From the NCBI GenBank assembly GCA_035308905.1, contig DATGFS010000022.1, positions 150,735 to 214,734 on the forward strand: a stretch of 64,000 nt of DNA. The letters are read 5' to 3'. Positions 9,131-17,964 of the stretch are shown piece by piece; within the stretch, counting starts at the first letter, position 1, and every line of letters starts with the position of its first letter. The notes below the pieces were generated by a model that ran no database searches, was not told the DNA's origin, and saw only the letters and a list, made by a program, of their open reading frames with translations. This stretch comes from a bacterium. GTDB taxonomy: Bacteria; Sysuimicrobiota; Sysuimicrobiia; Sysuimicrobiales; Segetimicrobiaceae. A program made the position numbers and the translations under genes.

Positions 9131-9398
9131 CGCTTGATAGCGATATCGTTGGATCCTACAAGGCGGCGGCGGGTAGATCTCTCAAAATCGGTCACGCGCT
9201 GGCCGATCGCGATGGTGGGGTTCCCCGGAGGTGGTGGCGCCTCTGGCGCGTTCGTAGGAGATGGCCAACCATCCCTGTCAACGGAAGGTGTTGCGAGGCT
9301 CGAAACTGGCCAAGTGTGATCCCGGACAGAACAAGGAAAATCCGAAGCACCCTGTCCACCATAAACCCCTGGGCACGTCCGACCCATCGATCCGGCGT

Positions 9399-10613
9399 CT
9401 AGCCGGCGTGGTGGTGATGAAGGTGGTGCACCGCGTGCGGGGCCGCCGTCTCGCGGTACACCCGGCCGCCGCGCACGACCGTCTTCGGCACCAGGCGCTG
9501 CCGTCCGGTCCGTACCTCGCCGTGCGAGTCCTCGAACCGGAACTCGCCCTCGCGCAACTCGAAGGCCACCGCATCTCCCCAGGCACCGGCCCGCAGCGTG
9601 CCAATGCGGTCGGCCATGCCGAGCGTCTGCGCCGGCGTCGCGGTGACCTTACGCAGCGCGTCCTCGAGGGACATGCCGAGGTGCAGAAACTTGCTGACCG
9701 TCGTGGCGAGGTCGAACGCCGGGCCGTTTACGTTGTAGGCGTGCAGGTCGCTCGAGATCGTCTGCGGCTGCACGCCCTGGCGCAGCGCGCGCTCCGCCAC
9801 CTGCCACGAAAAGCTACCGCGGCCGTGCCCGACGTCGAAGATTACGCCGCGCTCCATCGCCGCATACACCGAACGGCGGACCTTGCCGTCGTCGTCCAAG
9901 ATACCGTGCGACTGTCCGTGGAAACAGTGGGTCAGCATGTCGCCGTCCCGCATCACGGCCAGAATGTCGTCGAGCGACTCGCACCACGCTTCTTGCGGGT
10001 GCACCATAATCGGCAGGCGCACCGCGTCCGCGGCCTCCCGCGCCAGGTAGAGCGGCTTCATCCCGGCGTCCCGGCTCACGATCTGATTCCGCGTGAGGCG
10101 CACCTTGACGCCGAGGATGACGTCGCGGTGCTGCTCGATCGTCGCGATCGCCTTGGGCACGCTGGCGTATCGCAGGTCGTCGAGCTCGCCCACCGCCGCG
10201 CTCAGCATGCCCATCGAGGAGATGTTGAGCCGCGCGTAGAGGCGCGTCGCCGCCACGTCGATGACGTACTTGCGGAACCCCGGGAACGTGTCGGCGCCCG
10301 CCGAGCCCGCGTCCACCGCGGTCGTCACGCCCTTCGCGACGCAGTTCGGGTCCGGCTCGATGCCGTAGTGGCTCACGCCGTAGAAGACGTGGACGTGGAG
10401 GTCGATCATCCCGGGAGCGACGAGGAGGCCCGAGCAGTCGACGGTTTCCGCGGCGTCCGCGACCCGCAGGCCGGGATCCACGGCCGCGACGTACGCGCCG
10501 GCGAACGCCACGTTCGCGGCGGCACGCGTCCCCTCGGCGGGGTCGAGCACCGTGCCGCCGGCGAGTAGCAGGTCGTATCGCGGGGCCATGCCTTCCAGGT
10601 TCACCGGTACCAC
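9399..10613 (-). CDS. Amidohydrolase/deacetylase family metallohydrolase (dihydroorotase-like)
   Basis: A 404-residue protein of the cyclic amidohydrolase superfamily. The N-terminal beta-sandwich strand DLLLAGGTVLDP is followed by GMIDLHVHVF (the HxH metal ligands), a VK near ILGVKVRL that would be the carboxylated Lys, later metal His residues in LPIMVHPQ and DMLTHCFHG, and SSDLHAYN with the catalytic Asp. Family members hydrolyse D-amino-acid or aminosugar derivatives; the substrate is unknown. I chose the GTG at 10613 because GGAGGAG lies 7 nt upstream; an internal ATG at 10589 is the alternative. The C-terminus is His-rich (HHLHHHH). It is transcribed away from metG. Confidence 0.85.
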   Translation of the reverse strand: MVPVNLEGMAPRYDLLLAGGTVLDPAEGTRAAANVAFAGAYVAAVDPGLRVADAAETVDCSGLLVAPGMIDLHVHVFYGVSHYGIEPDPNCVAKGVTTAVDAGSAGADTFPGFRKYVIDVAATRLYARLNISSMGMLSAAVGELDDLRYASVPKAIATIEQHRDVILGVKVRLTRNQIVSRDAGMKPLYLAREAADAVRLPIMVHPQEAWCESLDDILAVMRDGDMLTHCFHGQSHGILDDDGKVRRSVYAAMERGVIFDVGHGRGSFSWQVAERALRQGVQPQTISSDLHAYNVNGPAFDLATTVSKFLHLGMSLEDALRKVTATPAQTLGMADRIGTLRAGAWGDAVAFELREGEFRFEDSHGEVRTGRQRLVPKTVVRGGRVYRETAAPHAVHHLHHHHAG

Positions 10614-10697
10614 GGCGCGGCTCCTCCGCACGGCCCATCGTGCCGCCTTAGTCGCGACTGCCGGTTGGCCCCACTTCCGAGCGGCGGACTGCGGTCA

Positions 10698-10726
10698 TTG
10701 ACAGTCGCGGCCGGTCCCCCTAGAGT
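10698..10726 (+). promoter_or_regulatory. Promoter for the T-box/metG transcript
   Basis: TTGACA at 10698-10703 and TAGAGT at 10721-10726 are separated by 17 bp, a good sigma70-type pair. Transcription would begin near 10733, at the base of the T-box leader. Confidence 0.65.
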
Positions 10727-10732
10727 AGAGTG

Positions 10733-11077
10733 AAAGCGATGACGGAGCGGGAGTACGTCCGCCCGCCGACCCGGAGTTCGCGCGGCAGTCGCGCGAACTG
10801 AGCGAGCCGGATCAGGTGCAAGCCGGCGGGAGCGGCGGACCGAACATGGCTCCGGAGCTGCCGGCCGAACCGCCCGGCGGATCCCGAACAGGATTCCGTC
10901 CGGTCTAGTAGGCGCGGACGCTGCGCCCGCGTGAGAGGGCGGCGTTCTACAGGCAGGGACCCGCCGTTTCACGGGGCCGGCCGAGGAACGGCCGAGGCCC
11001 GCGCAACGCGGGCAAACGTGGGTGGTACCACGGAGGCGTCCGCCTCTCGTCCCCGAGACGAGGGGTATTTTATTTTG
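10733..11077 (+). promoter_or_regulatory. T-box riboswitch leader of metG
   Basis: The roughly 345-nt leader opens with GCGATGACGGAGCGGGAGTACG, the usual 5' base and AGTA-bulge region of T-box stem I. It carries a candidate AUG specifier at 10846-10848 within GAACATGGC, and ends with the T-box sequence GTGGGTGGTACCACGG (11018-11033) that pairs with the NCCA end of uncharged tRNA. An intrinsic terminator follows. Uncharged tRNA-Met should favour the antiterminator and raise metG expression. Specifier placement is inferred, since I did not fold the RNA. Confidence 0.88.
11043..11077 (+). terminator. T-box-controlled terminator before metG
   Basis: Nine-base-pair stem (11043-11051 with 11057-11065, one G-T wobble) with a 5-nt loop, followed by TATTTTATTTT. 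The 5' arm overlaps sequence just after the T-box motif, as expected for mutually exclusive antiterminator and terminator folds. Confidence 0.8.
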
Positions 11078-11127
11078 TCCGGCCCGCCGCCGGCCACCAT
11101 TTAATGAAGCGGGCCGTGGAGGGCATC

Positions 11128-13110
11128 ATGGCGACCTACTATATTACGACGCCCATCTACTACGTGAACGGCGAACCGCACATCGGGCACGCCTACACCA
11201 CGATCGCGGCCGACGTGGCGGCGCGGTTCAAGCGGCTCGCCGGGTACGACGTGTTTTTCCTCACCGGCACGGACGAGCACGGCGTGAACATCGCGCGCGT
11301 CGCCGAGCGCAACGGCGTGTCGCCGCAGCAGTGGTGCGACCGGATCGCCGGCGAGTTCCAGGCGCTGTGGCGCCGCCTCAATATCTCCAACGACGACTTC
11401 ATCCGCACGACCGAGCCGCGCCACGCCAGGGTGGTGCAGGCGATCTTCACCCGGCTCTTCGAGACCGGCGACATCTACAAGGGCATCTACGAGGGCTGGT
11501 ACTGCGCCCCGTGCGAGAGCTACTACGCGGAGACGGAGTTGGGGCCCGGCAGGACCTGCCCGATTCACACCAACCGGCCGGTCGAGTGGACGTCCGAGGA
11601 ATCGTACCTGTTCCGGCTCTCGAAGTACCGCGACTGGCTCCTCGAGTACATCGAGGCGCGCCCGCACGTGCTCCAGCCGGAGGGCCCGCGCAGCGAGGTC
11701 CTGTCGCTGCTCCGCTCGGGGCTCAAGGACATCGCGGTCAGCCGCACCACGTTCACGTGGGGGATCCCGGTGCCGTTCGATCCCAAGCACGTGATCTACG
11801 TCTGGATCGACGCGCTCACCAACTACATCACCGCGGCCGGCTACCTCGACAACCCGGAGCGGTTCGCTCGGTACTGGCCGGCCGACGTCCACCTCGTCGG
11901 CAAGGAGATCGTGCGCTTCCACGCGGTGATCTGGCCGATCATCCTCCACGCTGCCAAGATCCCCGTCCCGAAGCAGACCTTCGCGCACGGGTGGCTCACG
12001 TTCGGGGGCCAGAAGTTCAGCAAGTCGCTCGGCACCGTCCTCGATCCGTACGCGCTCGCGCAGGAGATCGCCGCCGAATCGGGGGCCGAGGTGGACGTCG
12101 CGATCGACGCGATCCGGTACTTCCTGCTGCGCGAGATTCCGTTCGGGTCCGACGGGGACTTCAGCAAGCCGGCGCTGATCCACCGCTTCAACGCCGATCT
12201 CGCGAACGACTACGGCAACCTCCTCAACCGCACGCTGCCGCTCGTGGAGCGCCACTTCGACGGCCGCGTCTCCGCCCCCGGCCCGGAGGCGGGGGGCGAC
12301 GCGATTCTCCGGGAGACGGCCGCGGCGGTCGTCGGGCGTCTGGACGGGCTCATCGACCGGCTCGACTTCCGCGCGGCGCTCGAGACGATCTGGGAGATCC
12401 TCGGCGCGGCGAACGCGTACCTCGACCGCGAGGCGCCCTGGCGCGAGATCGGCGCCGGCAATACCGAGCGGGCCGGCACGATCCTCTACAACACGCTCGA
12501 GGCCGCGCGCGTCGCGACGGTCCTGCTCTCGCCGTGGCTGCCGACCGCGACGCAGCGGGCCTGGGAGCAATTGGGCCTCGACGGCTCACCTGCATCACAG
12601 CGGTTGGCGCAGGCCGCGCAGTGGGGCGGTCTCCAGGCCGGCACGCGCGTCCGGCCCGGGCAGCCGATCTTTCCGAGGATCGAAACCACGCCCGCGGCGA
12701 AAGGGCAGGCGGTCGCCCGCTCCGCGCCCGCTCTGAAGGCCAAGGCCGCAGGGGACGGAGACGTTACGACAAGGGGGAATGTGGTGAGCCAGATCTCGAT
12801 CGACGAATTCAAGAAGGTCGAGCTTCGCATCGCCGAAATTCTCGAAGCCAAGGTGGTCGCGGGCGCGGACAAGTTGCTGGAATTGCGAATCAAGATCGGG
12901 GACGAGACCCGCACGCTCGCGGCCGGGATCGCCCAGCACTACCGGCCGGCGGATCTCGTCGGACGGAAGATCGTGGTCGTGGCCAACCTCCAGCCGCGAA
13001 AGGTGCGGGGCGTGGAGTCGCAGGGTATGCTGCTCGCGGCCAGCCACGGGGATCAGGTGATTCTGCTGACGCCGGAGAAGGACGTCCCGAGCGGCGCCCC
13101 GGTCTCCTGA
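11128..13110 (+). CDS. metG: Methionyl-tRNA synthetase with C-terminal tRNA-binding domain
   Basis: A 660-residue class I aminoacyl-tRNA synthetase that charges tRNA-Met. HIGH motif at residues 18-21 (PHIGHAYTT), a zinc-knuckle insert with CAPC and CPIH (near residues 127-147), KFSKS at residues 296-300 (the KMSKS loop), an anticodon-binding helical domain, and a C-terminal EMAP/Trbp111-like domain (from about residue 555, VELRIAEILEAKVV to GDQVILLTPE). The start at 11128 is preferred over the ATG at 11104 because GGAGGG lies about 4 nt upstream and family proteins begin just before YYITTPIYY. Expression is controlled by the T-box leader upstream. Confidence 0.97.
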   Translation: MATYYITTPIYYVNGEPHIGHAYTTIAADVAARFKRLAGYDVFFLTGTDEHGVNIARVAERNGVSPQQWCDRIAGEFQALWRRLNISNDDFIRTTEPRHARVVQAIFTRLFETGDIYKGIYEGWYCAPCESYYAETELGPGRTCPIHTNRPVEWTSEESYLFRLSKYRDWLLEYIEARPHVLQPEGPRSEVLSLLRSGLKDIAVSRTTFTWGIPVPFDPKHVIYVWIDALTNYITAAGYLDNPERFARYWPADVHLVGKEIVRFHAVIWPIILHAAKIPVPKQTFAHGWLTFGGQKFSKSLGTVLDPYALAQEIAAESGAEVDVAIDAIRYFLLREIPFGSDGDFSKPALIHRFNADLANDYGNLLNRTLPLVERHFDGRVSAPGPEAGGDAILRETAAAVVGRLDGLIDRLDFRAALETIWEILGAANAYLDREAPWREIGAGNTERAGTILYNTLEAARVATVLLSPWLPTATQRAWEQLGLDGSPASQRLAQAAQWGGLQAGTRVRPGQPIFPRIETTPAAKGQAVARSAPALKAKAAGDGDVTTRGNVVSQISIDEFKKVELRIAEILEAKVVAGADKLLELRIKIGDETRTLAAGIAQHYRPADLVGRKIVVVANLQPRKVRGVESQGMLLAASHGDQVILLTPEKDVPSGAPVS

Positions 13111-13175
13111 CCGGAAGACCGCGGGGCGGCGGGCCGGACGTCGGCACGCCGGAGCCAAACACATAGGGGGTGCAC

Positions 13176-13589
13176 ATGCACGCTCGGGGCGCGTTTCGCG
13201 CGATCATACTGTTGATCGGGGCCGCCGTCGTGGCGGGGACGGTGAATCCGGCGTTCGCAGATCCGCGGGACATTTCCGTGGGCGGCGTCTACATCACCAG
13301 AATCACCCAGCCGTCGAACGGCTACACTGCCGAGCAGCGCGCGACGGAAATCACGCGGCGGATTACGCAGATCCTCAGCACCCCGGAGCTCCGGGAGGGG
13401 GCCGTGGTCACCGTCACCCAGAGCGGGGCCGACGCCCAGGTCACCGTGGGGAAAATCCTCGTCTTCACCGTCACCCCGGCCGACGCCAAGGGCTCGGGCA
13501 CCACGCTCTATGTAGCGAAGCAGTGGGCGCGCCTTCTGGCGGAGGGTCTCACCAAGGCGCTTCCGGGCTCCAACTTCCACGGGTTCTAG
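13176..13589 (+). CDS. Secreted hypothetical protein, first of a tandem paralog pair
   Basis: A 137-residue protein with an N-terminal signal peptide (basic start, hydrophobic AIILLIGAAVVAG, cleavage likely after AFA) and a mature domain starting ADPRDISVGGVYITRIT. The ATG at 13176 has AGGGGG 5 nt upstream; GTG at 13170 is an alternative. The next gene is a clear paralog sharing SVGGV-ITRIT, RATEITRRITQ, LSTP-LR-GAVV, TVG-ILVF-VTPADA and LPGS-F. No enzyme motif is visible. It may be a small periplasmic or surface protein; I do not recognise the family. Confidence 0.8.
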   Translation: MHARGAFRAIILLIGAAVVAGTVNPAFADPRDISVGGVYITRITQPSNGYTAEQRATEITRRITQILSTPELREGAVVTVTQSGADAQVTVGKILVFTVTPADAKGSGTTLYVAKQWARLLAEGLTKALPGSNFHGF

Positions 13590-13665
13590 CCACCCGGCGT
13601 CCGCGCCGCACTACCGGCAGAGTGGGTAAGAAGCCCTTAAACCAGACGAACGGAGAGGGCCTCTC

Positions 13666-14076
13666 ATGCCGGTTCGCCGCACGATTATTATCGCAGCCGT
13701 TCTCATCGGCGCCGCCGTCGTCGCCGGCCTCGCGAGGCCGGCGCTCGCGGATCCGCGCGACGTCTCGGTCGGCGGGGTCTGGATCACGCGCATCACGCAC
13801 GACTGGGCCGGGGTGAGCGCGGCCGACCGCGCGACGGAGATCACGCGGCGGATCACCCAGGTGCTCAGCACGCCGCAGTTGCGGCAGGGCGCGGTGGTCT
13901 CGGTCAAGCAGGACGGCGCGAACGCGCTGATCACGGTCGGCAATATCCTGGTGTTCATGGTGACGCCGGCGGACGCCCAAGGCGCGGGCTCGCCGATGCA
14001 CCTCGCCAAATATTGGGCGGCGCTCCTGGGGCAGGGACTGACGAGGGCGCTGCCGGGCTCGGCGTTTTACTTCTAG
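13666..14076 (+). CDS. Secreted hypothetical protein, second of the tandem paralog pair
   Basis: A 136-residue paralog of the preceding gene, with signal peptide (IIIAAVLIGAAVVAG, cleavage after ALA) and the same mature domain beginning DPRDVSVGGVWITRIT. Identity is spread along the whole length, so this is a tandem duplication. The ATG follows GGAGAGGGCCTCTC at a slightly long distance. It may be co-transcribed with its twin (76 bp gap). Function unknown. Confidence 0.8.
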   Translation: MPVRRTIIIAAVLIGAAVVAGLARPALADPRDVSVGGVWITRITHDWAGVSAADRATEITRRITQVLSTPQLRQGAVVSVKQDGANALITVGNILVFMVTPADAQGAGSPMHLAKYWAALLGQGLTRALPGSAFYF

Positions 14077-14331
14077 CGACGCGCGCGCCCGCAGGCGTAC
14101 GTGCCGGACGCCAGTGACCGACGACTCGCCCGGCGTACGGGAATAGTATCGAGATAACCAGAAGGCCAAGAACCCAGAAAAATTGACGGTCCATCCGGGC
14201 GAGCGGCTCGGTACGCAATCCACGCACCTCGCCACGAAGATGGCGAACAGCCGCCCCTGGAGAACCGAGGCGCCCTCGAGAAACCCCAGGCGCTTATCGA
14301 TTTGCTCGTAAGCGCCTTCCAGATCCGCCAT
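14077..14331 (-). pseudogene. Frameshifted small coiled-coil membrane protein
   Basis: Reading from 14331 on the minus strand, one frame gives a start, MADLEGAYEQIDKRLGFLEG. The coding sense then continues in another frame as AAVRHLRGEVRGLRTEPLARMD and a transmembrane segment QFFWVLGLLVISILFPYAGRV. The two frames differ by one indel near 14265-14280, so the intact ancestor was probably a short coiled-coil protein with a C-terminal membrane anchor. The second frame runs on to 13955 across the end of the secreted paralog gene, which suggests the original stop is also lost. Confidence 0.55.
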
Positions 14332-14560
14332 GCCATTAGCCGCTGCCCATAGTTCGTGGTCGAGTAGCCCTCCTTAGGGGAGGTGAGCCGGCGGTGCAGC
14401 ATTTTGGTGCCCGCACTAGGCGAGGCTGCGACGCAGCCACTCCCTAAGCAGGAGGATTTCGTCGACGACAAAGAAAAATCACCCTAAATATTGTAGTTAA
14501 GTTTCGCTTAATCTCTATTGAAAACCGACAGTCCGTTCCATTCCATCGGGGGGATGCTGG

Positions 14561-15832
14561 ATGGCGCGTCGGATTTCTTCTTTCAGAATTGCGCGAACTC
14601 TACTGCCACTGCTGCTTGCGTTACTAATTACTGGATGCTCAGTTCCGATTAGTAGCACACTGAGACAGATACGATTGCAATTCGGAAAACTCCCGCCGGT
14701 GTCGCTGCAAGATTTCCTTGCTCTCGCACAACCCGATGAACCTGTTGATCCTAACGACCCCAAGAATATCGAAAGAACGCACGACGAACCACTGAAACAT
14801 CTCATTCGTTACTATCTCTTTCTTCGCCGGGATGCTGAAATCGACGGCGGCCGGTATGTCGACGACCCTGTCGGGGTGTTAACGTCAAGAGATCTAGGAC
14901 CTATTACTTTCTCTTCGGGATCTTCCACTCTTGGCAGTGCCACACTAACAAACATTGTAGCGCTCACCGGTCCCTCTGCGTCAGTACAAAATGTGCCGGC
15001 GAGAATTTTCCGTTTCTCGGCCCTCGGCGGAAGTCTATACAATTTCACGGTAGCGACGATTGCGGCGGTTGTCAAAGCCAACAAGGATGCCATTGATGCG
15101 AATCAGACCATCAAGGACTTCCTGGCAAATCAGGTAACCGAAGCGCTAGATGAATGGCACGATGCTTTGCCTGCGGCCGATTGCGAACTCGGCCGCATTG
15201 TAATGGTACCGGCCGAGATTGATAAGACGAGGTCGATGACGGAACTGATCGATCTTGGACCCGCCGCTCTCGAAGCAAAAGTTTCTGAATACTGGAAAAC
15301 GCTGAAAGAATGGGAGAAAACCAAGCACCCCTGCGAGTGGGACGCTCACCGGGTCAAGTTGGTGGTATCGAAGGATCGATTTGGGCCGCAAGATCTGGAG
15401 TGCCCTGCCAAATCATTTCCTGGCACGCAACTCGATCGGGCTGGCCAAGTGTACCGTGATAATAACGGTAACGCAATAGGTTTGAAGACATTAGATTGGT
15501 ATGCGGTGGCTCAGATTTGGTCCGATCCAACAGGGGCATTCGTATATGGAAGCGATCACGCATATTTTGGTACCACAATGCAGAACGCAGCGACTACTCT
15601 CTATATGAAGATATGCGGCGACAGCGACCACGTGAACAAGCCCGGTGAGTCAGCGGACTCCTGGACTTCTACCTACACAATCACCCTCTCTAAGAGTGGT
15701 TTCGCGGACAAGGGTTTTGCTATGAAGGTTATCATGCACCAAACTACCGCAGCCGCCGAAAAGAACGCTCAAGAAGTTCGCATCGCCATGAATAAACCGA
15801 TTTCTAATGCACCGCCACGGTCGACACCATGA
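14561..15832 (+). CDS. Putative lipoprotein of unknown function
   Basis: A 423-residue protein starting with a lipoprotein signal peptide: basic residues, TLLPLLLALLITGC with the lipobox Cys at about residue 26. The mature part has no motif I recognise. It contains alternating hydrophilic and beta-rich stretches and several cysteines (for example ADCEL, HPCEW, DLECP, KICGD). Base composition is clearly more AT-rich than the flanking housekeeping genes, so it probably arrived by transfer and marks the left edge of the accessory island. It is monocistronic as far as can be seen. Confidence 0.75.
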   Translation: MARRISSFRIARTLLPLLLALLITGCSVPISSTLRQIRLQFGKLPPVSLQDFLALAQPDEPVDPNDPKNIERTHDEPLKHLIRYYLFLRRDAEIDGGRYVDDPVGVLTSRDLGPITFSSGSSTLGSATLTNIVALTGPSASVQNVPARIFRFSALGGSLYNFTVATIAAVVKANKDAIDANQTIKDFLANQVTEALDEWHDALPAADCELGRIVMVPAEIDKTRSMTELIDLGPAALEAKVSEYWKTLKEWEKTKHPCEWDAHRVKLVVSKDRFGPQDLECPAKSFPGTQLDRAGQVYRDNNGNAIGLKTLDWYAVAQIWSDPTGAFVYGSDHAYFGTTMQNAATTLYMKICGDSDHVNKPGESADSWTSTYTITLSKSGFADKGFAMKVIMHQTTAAAEKNAQEVRIAMNKPISNAPPRSTP

Positions 15833-16306
15833 CCGCAAATGTGGACTGATTGGTCGGTGCCGCACCAAATTTCGAGTAAAAGATCACTAACCGGCCGACA
15901 TCACCCCATCGCGCGGAGACTGGAAAGTAGACATGTCACAGATGATAGACCCCTAACGCTGCCTTGGGCAACAATATAGTATGGGCGAGTGACGTGTTCA
16001 CGGAAGAGACGCGAAGCGCCTATTGTTTTCTGTTCCATGGCCACGTCGAGTGCCGAGGACGTGCCCCGCAACCTAGAGTTTCTCTTCTCCCGCAACCGCC
16101 TCAACGTCGCGGTTGCGCCCGCGATGTGCTTGGCGTTCGTTGTGGCAAGTCCTCGGCTCCTCGAATCGGGCCGATACGATCGAGCAGATGCGCTTAATTA
16201 ATGCTCTTTGTAGATCTGTAGGTCTCGCCGCCACGTAGCAGAAGCAAGTCAGTCTGCCGATCCTGCTGCGCAGTCTTAAGTGTCTCAGCGACGTGGGAGG
16301 ATGAAG
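15833..16306 (+). other. Non-coding stretch with helicase debris
   Basis: Apart from the helicase remnant at 16016-16238, nothing coding or structured was recognised in this stretch. Confidence 0.4.
16016..16238 (+). pseudogene. C-terminal remnant of a DNA2/NAM7-type superfamily I helicase
   Basis: The frame from about 16016 reads APIVFCSMATSSAEDVPRN then LEFLFSRNRLNVAV and CLAFVVASPRLLE. This matches the conserved C-terminal end (motif VI area, RNRLNVAxSRA) of AAA_12-type helicases often fused to nuclease domains. The sense continues in a shifted frame as DTIEQMRLINALCRSVG to a stop at 16236. The upstream helicase body is missing, the SRA arginine is replaced (APA) and there is a frameshift, so it is a dead fragment. 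Confidence 0.75.
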
Positions 16307-16705
16307 ATGAAAGCGTGGACCCTTGACGATACGGATTCTTACTTCAAATTCCTCTGTGCCAAGATACCGTATGCCCACACTTGGGGCGGCTCCGATCGCG
16401 AGAAGAGGGAGGAAATTCGCCGCGCTGTTGCGCCAAGCTTCCCTCTCAATATTCCACCGGCTCGTTGGTGGGCTCTTAGACTGTACACTCGCAAACGTGG
16501 TGACGATTGGGATATAGAGAACATACCGAAACTCGTTGTGGATGCTTTTTCGAAAGACCAAATTGGAAAAGATCGATCGGCCTACCCCGAGGTTGGCCTT
16601 TTCGCCTACGACACGATTGATTACGTCCGGATCGTCCAAGTGGCCGGAGAGCCACGGTCCGACGAAGACTCAACCATCGTTGAGATCTTCGGAGCGAAGC
16701 CTTAG
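16307..16705 (+). CDS. RusA-like Holliday-junction resolvase / small endonuclease
   Basis: A 132-residue protein. DDWDIENIPKLVVDAFSKDQIG resembles the RusA core, in which an Asp-rich strand and D-N-x2-K-x3-D-A-L helix bind metal and DNA, and the later YDTIDYVRIVQVAGEP followed by DEDSTIVEIFG matches the second acidic strand. RusA enzymes resolve four-way junctions and are common on prophages and islands. I chose the ATG at 16307 because GGGAGG ends 6 nt before it; the frame stays open to a GTG at 16280. The assignment is from motif spacing only. Confidence 0.55.
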   Translation: MKAWTLDDTDSYFKFLCAKIPYAHTWGGSDREKREEIRRAVAPSFPLNIPPARWWALRLYTRKRGDDWDIENIPKLVVDAFSKDQIGKDRSAYPEVGLFAYDTIDYVRIVQVAGEPRSDEDSTIVEIFGAKP

Positions 16706-16709
16706 CATC

Positions 16710-17693
16710 CTAGGACTGCGCCTGGTTCTGGCGAGCGCCAGCCGGCCCTTGCTGCGGCAGAGGCCACAGCCGCTCAAGTTTCCAAATCGGCCCGCTTGCA
16801 TTGTGGAGACCATCACGCTTGAAGTCCCAGCCCTCCGGCAGCCACGGCCCTTTGGTCAGCACATACACTTCGTCGAACTGAGGGTGCGCCGCCAAGGCCG
16901 CGCGGAACTCCTCGCTCCTATCGCCACGCAAGGCTCCGATTAGGTCCCAGGCACAGGACTCTTCCACGACCAGTAGCAGCGAAAGCGCTCCTGCACCAGA
17001 TGCCTCAGCCAGCTTGCGGTACCGGTCAAGCTTCGCCTGCTTGTCGGCGATCGCATCGATAAGCGATCGTGTATCCGTCCAGAAGACCCTTGGAATCGGA
17101 GTCCGCCACTCGTACGCATCGCCCCCTGGCACTGGTTCCTTAAACTTGTATTCAACCTCAGTCGACGCCGCGGGAGTGATTAGCTCCACGTACACATGGC
17201 TCGCCCAGCGGAAGAGCGGCGTGGGATCCTGTTCACGCACACCAATCATGGCGGCCCGGCGGTCTCGCTCGGCCGTTCGAAGGGCTCGCTCGATGGCGGT
17301 CCTTACCGCCGTCTGGTCTCCAGAGGATCTCAGAAACTCCTTAATCAACGGTACTGAATCGATGAGCCCGACGGTTTGATAGATGGTGAACGTGACGCGA
17401 TACCCGCGTGCTCCAAGGCACGTGACGGCCACGTCTCGGAGCCACGTGTACCACCGGCCGAGGAGTTGCTCCTCGATCTTGGCCTCTCCCGAGGCACGGT
17501 CCCCGCGGTAAACGCGGGTCACTTCGACAGCGATGCGGGCGCTGTGGTCCTCGGTTTCGAGAAGGGCGTCGAGGTGGTCGCCGTTGGGGTTGCCCACTGG
17601 GGGGTGCATGGCAGCGAGAGTCAGTGGCGGACGGTGGAGCCGCCGGAATTCGTTGATGTGCTCGAGATCTGTGGCCACGCTTAGCTGGCTCAC
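16710..17693 (-). CDS. Hypothetical protein, possible PD-(D/E)XK-like fold
   Basis: A 327-residue soluble protein of unknown family. Near the N-terminus GDHLDALLE (Asp42) is followed by ARIAVEVT (Glu57, Thr59), a D-x14-E-x-T arrangement that recalls PD-(D/E)XK nucleases with the Lys replaced. The rest is helical with a long central stretch and a C-terminal WDFKRDGLHN. The GTG start has GGAGA about 8 nt upstream. It converges on the RusA-like gene with a 4-bp gap. Position in the defence-rich island makes a nuclease plausible but unproven. Confidence 0.65.
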   Translation of the reverse strand: MSQLSVATDLEHINEFRRLHRPPLTLAAMHPPVGNPNGDHLDALLETEDHSARIAVEVTRVYRGDRASGEAKIEEQLLGRWYTWLRDVAVTCLGARGYRVTFTIYQTVGLIDSVPLIKEFLRSSGDQTAVRTAIERALRTAERDRRAAMIGVREQDPTPLFRWASHVYVELITPAASTEVEYKFKEPVPGGDAYEWRTPIPRVFWTDTRSLIDAIADKQAKLDRYRKLAEASGAGALSLLLVVEESCAWDLIGALRGDRSEEFRAALAAHPQFDEVYVLTKGPWLPEGWDFKRDGLHNASGPIWKLERLWPLPQQGPAGARQNQAQS

Positions 17694-17964
17694 GGTCGAA
17701 TCTCCCCGACAGGATATGTTGGATACGATCGTACAGCCGTCCGTTGCCGTTGCCTAGGGGGGAGTGGGAGGGTGGGTGTTCCTTCGGTGTGCGCTACCCC
17801 CTGTCTTTGCGCAAGCTCAGGCCACGAAGGCTCTTGCATCCGTCCGTGACCTGGGGTGTACTTTGAGCTGTCAGCGAGGCGCCTTGACCAAACCGTCCGG
17901 AGGGATTACGCTTTCCAAAATCGGCAAACCGCCGATGAACCATCAACGTTAGCAGCTGAACCTT

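Larger units (their letters stand above)
8782..9398. other. Gene-free stretch holding tRNA-derived scars
   Basis: About 600 bp with no credible coding frame between the VOC gene and the convergent amidohydrolase. It contains the two tRNA-like 3' pieces listed separately (8823-8848 and 9087-9130). Together they suggest old attachment sites of an integrative element that has since been lost; no integrase is present. Confidence 0.5.
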
